A DNA stretch of 64,000 bases from Mycolicibacterium rhodesiae JS60 (GTDB lineage: Bacteria; Actinomycetota; Actinomycetes; Mycobacteriales; Mycobacteriaceae): assembly GCA_000230935.2 (NCBI GenBank), contig AGIQ01000008.1, forward strand, positions 1 to 64,000, read 5' to 3'. The translations under genes were made by a program, and so were the position numbers. Positions 49,763 to 57,069 of the stretch are shown here, one piece after another. The notes under the pieces are model-generated. The model had not been told where the DNA came from. It saw only the letters and a program-made list of their open reading frames with translations, and searched no databases. Position 1 is the first letter of the stretch. Every line of letters starts with the position of its first letter.

Positions 49763-52700
49763 CCTCGGCAGTAGCCATGTGCGGGGCCTGCCGTACTGAA
49801 CTGCGGGAAGCCGCCAAGTTCTGTGACGAGTGCGGCGCCCCGATCGGCGTCGCGGTCGACAGTGCCCAATACAAGCAGGTGACGGTGCTGTTCGCCGACG
49901 TGGTGCGGTCGACGGACATCGCGGCCGCTCTGGAGGTGGAGCGGCTGCGCGAGATCATGACCGAACTCCTCGAGCAGGCGGCCGCCGTTGTCCGTCGTTA
50001 CGGCGGGACGGTGGATTACACCGGCGACGGTGTAATGGCGCTGTTCGGCGCGCCAATCGCGTTGGAGGATCACGCGTTTCGGGCCTGCCTTTCGGCGCTC
50101 GCGATTCAGGGCGAGGCGAAGAAACTCGCGGTCGAAGTGCAGAGCCGCGACGGGGTGGCCTTGCAATTGCGGGTCGGCCTGAACTCGGGTCGGGTGATTG
50201 CGGGCGACATCGGTTCAGGATCGCTTGGCTACGCCGCGATGGGCGCAGCGGTTGGTTTCGCCCAGCGGATGGAATCGGCGGCGCCTCCCGGCGGGGTAAT
50301 GCTCTCGGAGTCGACGGCACAGCTCGTCGAGTACACCGTGATGCTGGCCGAGCCGGAGTGGGTGCGGATCAAGGGCGCCGATGAACCGGTTCCCGGCCGC
50401 CGGCTGCTCGCAATCTCCCCGCCCGACCGCATGATTGGACGCGCCGAAGCGGCCCTGGTCGGTCGGCGCTGGGAAATGGCCGCTGTCGAGGCCATCATCG
50501 GACGCGCTATCAGGGGCCGCGGCGCGGTGGTGAATATGGTGGGACCGCCTGGCATCGGCAAGAGCCGGGTGGCCCGGGAGACCGCCGCGATGGCAGCTTC
50601 TCACGGGGTCGAGGTGTTTTGGGCCTTCTGCGAATCCCACACCAGTGACGTACCTTTCGGAGTGGTGACGCGGCTCCTGCGGGCGGGCAGCGGGGTGGCG
50701 GACCTTGACGGCGACGCGGCGCGCGCGCAGGCCCGCGAACACGTCGCTGGGGCTGACCCGCAGGATCTGCTGCTGCTCGATGATCTGCTCGGCATCGCCG
50801 ACCCCGACGTGGCGCTGCCCCAGATCGACCCGGATGCACGACGGCGCAGGCTCACCGCACTGATCAACACCGTGACGTTGTCCCGTACCGAACCCGCGCT
50901 GTTCATCGTCGAAGACGCGCACTGGATCGACGCGGTGAGTGAATCGATGCTGGCCGACTTCCTCAGCGTCATTCCGCGCACCCCGACGATCATCCTGATC
51001 ACGTCGCGTTCCGAATACGTGGGAATCCTGACACGGATGCCTGGTAATCAGACGATAGCGCTTGCCCCACTTGATGATTCGGACACCGCGGCGCTGATCC
51101 GTGACTTTGTGGGTGATGACCCCTCGGTGGACGAACTGGTGGCGATCATCGTCGGCCGGGCCGCAGGCAATCCCTTCTTCGCCGAGGAGATGGTGCGCGA
51201 GTTCGAGCAACGCGGGGTGCTGAACGGGGAGCACGGCAGCTATGTCTGTCGGGTGGATGTCGCTGAGGTGAACGTGCCCGCCACCGTGCAGGCCGCCATC
51301 GAGGCGCGCATCGACCGGCTGACCATGTCTGCAAAACAGACGTTGAACGCGGCGGCTGTGACCGGCGCCCGCTTCGGGGCCGACGTGCTCGCCGCGCTCG
51401 GCATCGACGCAGTCTTCGACGAGCTGGTGACCGCCGAGCTGATCGACCAGATACGGTTCACCCCCAGCTCCGAATACGCCTTCCGGCACCCGCTGATCCG
51501 CGCGGTGGCCTACGAATCACAGCTGAAATCCGATCGCGCCGCGCTGCATCGGCGCGTCGCCGCGGCAATCGAATCACGTGACCCGGCAGCGGCCGACGAA
51601 AATGCCGCCTTGATTGCCGAACACCTCGAGGCCGCCGGTGATCTGCACGCCGCGTATCAGTGGCATATGCGCGCCGCGACGTGGGCGACCTACCGCGACA
51701 TCGCCGCGGCGCGACAAAGTTGGGAACGCGCCCGCACGATCGCCGACGCATTGCCCGCCGAGGACCCCACCCGGACACCGATGCGCATCGCGCCCCGCAC
51801 CATGCTGTGCGGGATCGCCTGGCGGGTCCAGGTCAACGTGGCGGATCGCTTTGAGGAATTGCGGGAGTTATGCACCGCCGAGGGGGACAAGGCGTCGCTG
51901 GCCATCGCCATGGCCGGACTGGTGATCGATCACGGGTTCCGGGGCCGGATCCGCGAGGCGTCGCGGCTGGCATCGGAAGCGTGGGCCCTCATCGAGTCGA
52001 TCGATGATCCGACGCTGACGGTGGGGCTGTCCTTCCCGGTGATCTATGCCAAGACACACCGCGGCGAGTGGGGCGACGTGCTGCGCTGGTCACAAAGAGT
52101 TATCGACGTCGCCGACGGTGACCCGTCGAGAGGGAACTTCATTTTCGGGTCGCCATTAGCGCTTGCGTTTACGACGCGGGCTTTGGCCCGTTATTGCCTG
52201 GGTCGTCCGGGATGGCGCGACGACCTGCGCCACGGCCTGACCATGGCCCGCAGCGCCGACCCGTTGTCCTACGCCATCGTTGTCGCGTACGTCTACTTGC
52301 CGGGAGTACCGTTTGGCGCGCTGGCCGCCGACGATCGCGCGATGCGCGAGATCGAGGATGCGCTACGGATTGCCGAGCGATCCGGTGACGATATGGCGTT
52401 GGTTTTCGCCCGCGCGATACCGGGCCTCGCGCTGGTGCACCGCCACACGGATGCCGAGCGTTCCAGCGGACAGAAGCTGCTCGAGGAGGGCAGCGACGTG
52501 ATTCTGCGCCGCGGACACAACCTGAGCGAGTTACGGCTCATCACCGCATACGTGGCACGAGAGATTGCACGGAGTGGAAATCGCGACGTGGCGATACCTC
52601 TCATGCGCACAGCCGTCGACGACCTGGCCCACGAGGGGCAGCTGCCGTCCTGGGGTATCCCGGCGACGGGTGTGCTGGTGGAGACACTGCTTGACCGTGA

Positions 52701-52935
52701 CGCCCCCGGCGATGTTGCTGAAGCCGAGGCCGCGATCGAGCGGTTGGCCGTCGCGCCAGCCGATGACGGGCTGATTGTGCGCGACACATGGCTCCTGCGG
52801 CTACGCGCGCTGCTGGCTCGCGCCCGCGGCGACGATGTTGGCTACCGGGGCTTTGCGAGTCGTTATCGAGCCATGGCGGAGTCTCATGGCTTCGAAGGAC
52901 ACATCGCCTGGGCCGAGGCGATGATCGACCCCTAG
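49759..52935 (+). CDS. Class III adenylyl/guanylyl cyclase fused to an AAA-type ATPase (1058 aa)
   Basis: Domain order: a zinc ribbon with Cys8, Cys11, Cys22, Cys25 (CGAC ... CDEC); a class III cyclase domain (about 35-205) with metal Asp47 (LFADVVRSTD), Asp90 (YTGDGVMALFGAP) and the transition-state region RVGLNSGRVIAGDIG; an AAA/STAND-type ATPase with P-loop GPPGIGKSR (Lys268) and a Walker B-like LFIVEDAHWID; a long helical C-terminus resembling TPR repeats. It resembles M. tuberculosis Rv0891c/Rv1358-type proteins but ends without a LuxR-type helix-turn-helix. The ATG at 49759 is chosen for its coupling to the small upstream ORF; in-frame TTG at 49738 is possible. cAMP is the likely product, not shown by sequence. 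Confidence 0.88.
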   Translation: MTSAVAMCGACRTELREAAKFCDECGAPIGVAVDSAQYKQVTVLFADVVRSTDIAAALEVERLREIMTELLEQAAAVVRRYGGTVDYTGDGVMALFGAPIALEDHAFRACLSALAIQGEAKKLAVEVQSRDGVALQLRVGLNSGRVIAGDIGSGSLGYAAMGAAVGFAQRMESAAPPGGVMLSESTAQLVEYTVMLAEPEWVRIKGADEPVPGRRLLAISPPDRMIGRAEAALVGRRWEMAAVEAIIGRAIRGRGAVVNMVGPPGIGKSRVARETAAMAASHGVEVFWAFCESHTSDVPFGVVTRLLRAGSGVADLDGDAARAQAREHVAGADPQDLLLLDDLLGIADPDVALPQIDPDARRRRLTALINTVTLSRTEPALFIVEDAHWIDAVSESMLADFLSVIPRTPTIILITSRSEYVGILTRMPGNQTIALAPLDDSDTAALIRDFVGDDPSVDELVAIIVGRAAGNPFFAEEMVREFEQRGVLNGEHGSYVCRVDVAEVNVPATVQAAIEARIDRLTMSAKQTLNAAAVTGARFGADVLAALGIDAVFDELVTAELIDQIRFTPSSEYAFRHPLIRAVAYESQLKSDRAALHRRVAAAIESRDPAAADENAALIAEHLEAAGDLHAAYQWHMRAATWATYRDIAAARQSWERARTIADALPAEDPTRTPMRIAPRTMLCGIAWRVQVNVADRFEELRELCTAEGDKASLAIAMAGLVIDHGFRGRIREASRLASEAWALIESIDDPTLTVGLSFPVIYAKTHRGEWGDVLRWSQRVIDVADGDPSRGNFIFGSPLALAFTTRALARYCLGRPGWRDDLRHGLTMARSADPLSYAIVVAYVYLPGVPFGALAADDRAMREIEDALRIAERSGDDMALVFARAIPGLALVHRHTDAERSSGQKLLEEGSDVILRRGHNLSELRLITAYVAREIARSGNRDVAIPLMRTAVDDLAHEGQLPSWGIPATGVLVETLLDRDAPGDVAEAEAAIERLAVAPADDGLIVRDTWLLRLRALLARARGDDVGYRGFASRYRAMAESHGFEGHIAWAEAMIDP

Positions 52936-52955
52936 TTCGATGGCGTTTGTGAGAT

Positions 52956-54248
52956 TCACCTGGTGACGTAGGAACTGGCCGGCGAGGAGGCATCCCGTCG
53001 GGCGGCGAGCTGGAATTGAGTTGCGAGAACCCGCATAGCGTCGGCGTCGCAAGGTCGCAGCCGTTCCAGGGCGCCGAAGGCCAGGTGGTCGGCGATCATC
53101 ATGCGGCGGACTTGGAACTCGGGCAGTTCGCCGGTCAGTGGTTCTGCCGGCAGGGCTTCGACGAGCGCAAAGGTAGCGCCGACGACAAGTGGGCCCACCG
53201 CGGGCGACATCGAGCGCAGATCACCAAGGGCGAGCAAGTCGGCAGGGCGCGATCGGGCATGACGGCCGGCCTCCACCGAGGGCTGGGACGACGTATCCAA
53301 CAGACGGTGGATCGCCCCATCGACGGAACAGCGCACTCGCTTCAGCATCGCGGTCCACTGAGTAGTCGAGGCGGAGGCCAGCGCTGCCGCGGCCGCCAGC
53401 GCCGGTCGCCGGTACGGTGCGGGCGCTCCGACGGCCGCGCACAAGACCGCACTCGTCGTGATGGTCATATAGGCCATCGCCGCCCGGGCGCCGCGACTGT
53501 GCATGCGGGGGCCGAGCCGGGCCAGTAGTGCGATGCTGCCTAGCGCGGGAACCAGCACGCGTCGCATTACCGCCCGGGTCTGTTCGTCGCGGTCCCAGGC
53601 GCTGTTAAGCACCAGCGAGCCGTCCCGCAAGTCGTTGGCCAAATGAGCAGTGACGCCGATACATCCGGCCAGCTCGCTCAAATCGGTCTCGGCGCAAGCA
53701 TCTTCGGCGACCAGTGAGCAGACGTAGAACACCATCCGCCCGAGCACGCCCTCGACGTACGCGGTCCGCGGCAGTGGCCACTGCAGGTTTAGCGCCATCA
53801 CCTGGCCGACATCGGCCAACAATCGGCCGATCCGATTGCGGCCTTCGAAGGGCAGTTCCGACAACAGCTCCCGCACGTCGCGGATGCGCTCGGCCAGGAC
53901 CAGGTCGACCGGTTCGCCGTCGCAGACAGCGATCGCCGGTAGTGGCGGTGTGCCGGTGTCGCGGTTCAGGTAGTCCACGGCGGAGACGACCGCGCGGGGC
54001 GCCAGCGGGCGGGCGCTCAGGTGTTCGTAGGCGTGGAGCACCCGGCAGGCCAGCAGGGCTGCGACGCCCTCGGACCGTAGGTCTGCGGGAAGGAATCCGG
54101 CCGCGATGCCGAGGTTTCGGGCCGCCGGGACAAGCGCCAGGCGCGCCAACTCGGCCGGTGACCGGGCCGCCCGCATCGCCGCCAAGTCTGGCGTGCGGTG
54201 TAGGTGCCATAGCCCGCCGGCCAGGGTGCCGAGTTGCCCCCCGGTCAT
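52956..54248 (-). CDS. Divergent squalene/phytoene-synthase-like protein (430 aa)
   Basis: Alpha-helical protein with traces of the head-to-head prenyltransferase family. The phytoene-synthase second motif (NILRD type) is present as TAHLANDLRDGSLV at about residues 214-227, preceded by a conserved-looking YVEGVLGRMVFYVCSLVAED. The first Asp-rich motif (DDxxD) appears degenerate: the corresponding helix reads CRVLHAYEHLSARP. The C-terminal half (about 250-430) is helical and not recognised. It starts within the stop of the prenyl synthase (ATGA at 54248), so the two are translated together. It may act as a cyclase, a head-to-head coupling enzyme or a partner subunit. Moderate confidence in family, low in reaction. 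Confidence 0.6.
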   Translation of the reverse strand: MTGGQLGTLAGGLWHLHRTPDLAAMRAARSPAELARLALVPAARNLGIAAGFLPADLRSEGVAALLACRVLHAYEHLSARPLAPRAVVSAVDYLNRDTGTPPLPAIAVCDGEPVDLVLAERIRDVRELLSELPFEGRNRIGRLLADVGQVMALNLQWPLPRTAYVEGVLGRMVFYVCSLVAEDACAETDLSELAGCIGVTAHLANDLRDGSLVLNSAWDRDEQTRAVMRRVLVPALGSIALLARLGPRMHSRGARAAMAYMTITTSAVLCAAVGAPAPYRRPALAAAAALASASTTQWTAMLKRVRCSVDGAIHRLLDTSSQPSVEAGRHARSRPADLLALGDLRSMSPAVGPLVVGATFALVEALPAEPLTGELPEFQVRRMMIADHLAFGALERLRPCDADAMRVLATQFQLAARRDASSPASSYVTR

Positions 54249-55264
54249 CGGGACACCACCCGCACCGAGAGTTCGCGCAACTGCTCGCGCGCGGGGGAGG
54301 GCGGGAATGCGTCGATCGCCCGACAGGCCGTCTGGGCGGTGCGGATGGCGACGGCACGGGCAGCTCGGGTGGCCCCGCTGCCCACCAGGTCGGTCTGCAG
54401 GTCGGCATTGGAAGTCATTTTGGAGAACCACATTTCATGGGACCCGGGCCGCATGGCCAGCCATTCGATGACCGGCCAGGTCGGGACCCGCCGGTCGAGG
54501 TCGCCGGCGGCCTCCTTTCCCAGCGAGGGGCCGCCCTCGACGTCGCGGACGTCATCCATGATCTGAAAGGCGATGGCGAGGTGGTCCGCGTATCGCATCA
54601 ACGTGCACAGCTGATGGTGGTCGAGGCCACCCGCCGTGCCGCCGTACGAGCAGGCCAGCCGGAACAGGGTGCCCGTCTTCGCTCTGGCCACGAGTTCGTA
54701 GTGCGTGCGCATGGCGGCGTCATCGACGAAAGGTGGCAGAGTCTCGACGAGTTGTCCGAAAGACAGGTCCGAGATGCGGTCGAGGTAGGTGACGCCCGGG
54801 GCCTCACCCAGCCGCGCAAACACCGCCGGGTTGTCGGCCAGCACTCGTGAGAGTGCCTGCAAAGCCGTGCCGACCAGATGAAATCCTGCCCGGGCGGCGG
54901 TGCGGACGCCGAACTCCGCCGGCACTGACGGCGCATCGCGCCGCAAGAGCGATCCGTCGCAGATATCGTCGTGGACGAGCGACGCCTCGTGGAACATCTC
55001 GATCGCGCACGCCACATCGACGGCGGCCCGCAGCGGCACTGCGGCAGCCGAGGGCATCAGACGGGCACAGGCCAGCACCATCGCGGATCGGATCCGCTTA
55101 CCGGGGACGGCCAGGATGTGACGGTAAATGGCATCGAAATCGCCACCGTCGACGAGGATTTCGCGCAACCGATCGGTCACCAATGGCAACTGATCGAACG
55201 GGCTGGTTAGCGAAGGGTGGGCGCCGCGGTCCTCGGATGCGACCACCATGCTTGCCTCGACCAT
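54245..55264 (-). CDS. Polyprenyl diphosphate synthase (339 aa)
   Basis: E-type prenyl elongating enzyme with both Asp-rich motifs: first LVHDDICDGSLLRRDAPSV (DDICD at 99-103) and second FQIMDDVRDVEG (DDVRD at 237-241). The GKRIRSAM segment binds IPP, and KEAAGDLDRRVPTWPVI matches the post-motif region. The residues before the first motif (FHEASL) allow no length prediction by eye; C20 or longer is likely. ATG at 55264 has AAGGA 6 bases upstream. It should make the allylic diphosphate for the cluster. Confidence 0.9.
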   Translation of the reverse strand: MVEASMVVASEDRGAHPSLTSPFDQLPLVTDRLREILVDGGDFDAIYRHILAVPGKRIRSAMVLACARLMPSAAAVPLRAAVDVACAIEMFHEASLVHDDICDGSLLRRDAPSVPAEFGVRTAARAGFHLVGTALQALSRVLADNPAVFARLGEAPGVTYLDRISDLSFGQLVETLPPFVDDAAMRTHYELVARAKTGTLFRLACSYGGTAGGLDHHQLCTLMRYADHLAIAFQIMDDVRDVEGGPSLGKEAAGDLDRRVPTWPVIEWLAMRPGSHEMWFSKMTSNADLQTDLVGSGATRAARAVAIRTAQTACRAIDAFPPSPAREQLRELSVRVVSR

Positions 55265-55575
55265 CAGCATTCCTTACTGCGATGTCCTGGAAACACGGCC
55301 ACGGATCCGACGTTTCGTTTCACAGAAATCGTCGCTGCCGTGTGGGGTAGGGAGTGCAGTAGTGTGCCACTGCGATTTCGCCCGATTTCGGCGCGGCACT
55401 ACTTAAGCCCAGTCTGGAGTGGCTCATCCCGCGACTCAGTAGCACCGCGCCGAGACGAGGGCCGATTGCAGTAGGGCTCTACTCAGTGCTGGCCCCCTTA
55501 TCCGAGTGACGATGCCTATTGCAGTGATTTTCCGCGTCGGATCGGAGACGGCGCAAACGAGCAGGGGAGGCAACG
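55265..55575. promoter_or_regulatory. Divergent control region of the isoprenoid cluster
   Basis: 311 bases between the two divergent operons with no gene. It carries CAGTAG hexamers at 55358-55363, 55437-55442 and 55469-55474, an inverse CACTACT at 55397-55403, and a palindrome AGTAG-GGCT-CTACT (55470-55483). The first copy sits in an inverted repeat GCAGT ... ACTGC (55356-55373). These may be operator half-sites for a regulator acting in both directions; no regulator gene is seen in the cluster so far. Confidence 0.45.
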
Positions 55576-56421
55576 ATGCATGCACTTGCACCGAGTACGC
55601 CTACGGTGATGCCCGGACGCACGATTGACACGGTGGACTTGGCGCCAAGCGAAGGCGTTTCTCGCGGCTTTGTTCGCGTGGATCTTCAAGACCCTGTGTT
55701 CTTCGACCATCCGCTGGATCACGTGCCGGGAATGCTGCTGGTGGTGGCTGGTCTTGAATTGGCTGAGCATGCAGCGATGCTTCGGCCGGCCAATGTGAGC
55801 TTCCGCCTCACCTTCACCAGATTCTGCGAGCTCGACGCCCCGGTAGAGGTGAGTGCGACCCGCGAAACCGGTGGAAACGCGTTCGAATTCATCCAGTCAG
55901 GTCGCAGCATAGCGAGGGGACTGCTGGGCCGGCGCGAGACCGCGCTGCCTGCGGAGCTTGCCCCGGCGCCGGCATTTGGGAACGGCTCGATCCCACGTGA
56001 ACTGGTGCACCGGGCCGATCCCGGAAATATCGCAGTCGGCCCGCTCACGGTCGACGCGGGGCGGGTCTGGGTGCGGGTACATGAGCACGCCGCCATCGCC
56101 GGAACACCGCCGCGGGCCAGCGCGGTCGCCTCCGTCATCGAGGCCGCCCGCCAGTTCGGCATCGCGATTCTGCACCTATGGGGTCAGCAGCCAATGGGGA
56201 CGAAGATGATATTCGTCGGGCTCACCGCAGACGTGCCCACTGCGGTGCCGCGGGGTCACCTGACGTGGGCGTTGTCGTGGCAGCCCACTCCGCCAGAAGA
56301 GACGCGCAAACTTCATATCGACGTGCACGCAGTTGGTGATCGAGCGATCAAAGTCGGCTCGATCGCCATCGCGAGCCGGTGCGTCGACGAAGTCGAGTAT
56401 GCGCGGTTGCGCGCGGGCTAG
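55576..56421 (+). CDS. AfsA-type hot-dog domain protein (281 aa)
   Basis: Two hot-dog-like halves. The first (about residues 24-115) has DHPLDHVPGMLLVVAGLELAEH, the AfsA signature DHPxDHVPGM. The second (about 145-235) has RVHEHAAIAGTPPRASAVASVIEAARQFGIAILHL, the other AfsA repeat signature (EAxRQ). In classical AfsA proteins the EAxRQ half comes first and the DHVPGM half second as I recall, so the halves seem exchanged here. AfsA/ScbA enzymes condense a beta-ketoacyl chain with dihydroxyacetone phosphate for gamma-butyrolactone or furan signals; other roles are possible. ATG with GGGGAGG 5 bases upstream. First gene of the plus operon. Confidence 0.8.
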   Translation: MHALAPSTPTVMPGRTIDTVDLAPSEGVSRGFVRVDLQDPVFFDHPLDHVPGMLLVVAGLELAEHAAMLRPANVSFRLTFTRFCELDAPVEVSATRETGGNAFEFIQSGRSIARGLLGRRETALPAELAPAPAFGNGSIPRELVHRADPGNIAVGPLTVDAGRVWVRVHEHAAIAGTPPRASAVASVIEAARQFGIAILHLWGQQPMGTKMIFVGLTADVPTAVPRGHLTWALSWQPTPPEETRKLHIDVHAVGDRAIKVGSIAIASRCVDEVEYARLRAG

Positions 56422-56445
56422 ATCCTGACTCGATGGAGGCTGGTA

Positions 56446-57069
56446 ATGACTGATCGCGGCGCTATGTACATCCTTCGTATTCTGTTGGCACTGACCGCTG
56501 TCGGCCTTTCCATTGCGGTCGCGGCACACCTTGCCGGCGGGCGCCTCGCTGCAGCGGTTTTCGTTGCCGCATATCTGGTGTGGGTGCTTTCCGAAGCACG
56601 AATCACTGTCGGGACACCAACACAGTCGGCCGCGGAGACTCGCACCCTGGTCCCCTATGCGGTAGCGCGAGTCACGACGGCACTTACGGCTGCGTACTCC
56701 GTGCCCGCGGTGCCCGACAAGTTCGGTGTCGTGCTGGCGGGGGTTTTCGTTGCTGGTGTGACGTTACGCGCATGGGCGATTCACGAATTCGGCGTCCAAT
56801 ATTCGCACCGAGTGGTACGGATCTCCGAGGGTGGCCTCGTTTCCTCCGGGCCGTATCGGGTGCTGCGCCATCCCGCTTATGCCGGGATGTTGCTCGCCAA
56901 CATCGGTTTTGCCGGCTACTTTGCGAGTCCTGCGAGTATCGCGGCACTGAGTCTCCTTGTCGCCGCGGTCCTCTGGCGCATCAGGATCGAAGAAGACATC
57001 CTCACTGAATCGCCCCAATATCGTGCTTTCGCCAACACACGATGCCGGATTGTGCCGGGGGTGTGGTGA
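56446..57069 (+). CDS. ICMT-like membrane methyltransferase (207 aa)
   Basis: Integral membrane protein with about five hydrophobic segments and the isoprenylcysteine carboxyl methyltransferase signature VSSGPYRVLRHPAYAGMLL (about residues 130-148), followed by the C-terminal IRIEEDILTESPQYRAFANT pattern. Members of this family methylate carboxylates or phenols of lipophilic compounds using SAM. ATG with GGAGG 6 bases upstream; its stop overlaps the next start (TGATG). In this cluster the substrate is probably an isoprenoid acid or phenol (inference). Confidence 0.87.
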   Translation: MTDRGAMYILRILLALTAVGLSIAVAAHLAGGRLAAAVFVAAYLVWVLSEARITVGTPTQSAAETRTLVPYAVARVTTALTAAYSVPAVPDKFGVVLAGVFVAGVTLRAWAIHEFGVQYSHRVVRISEGGLVSSGPYRVLRHPAYAGMLLANIGFAGYFASPASIAALSLLVAAVLWRIRIEEDILTESPQYRAFANTRCRIVPGVW

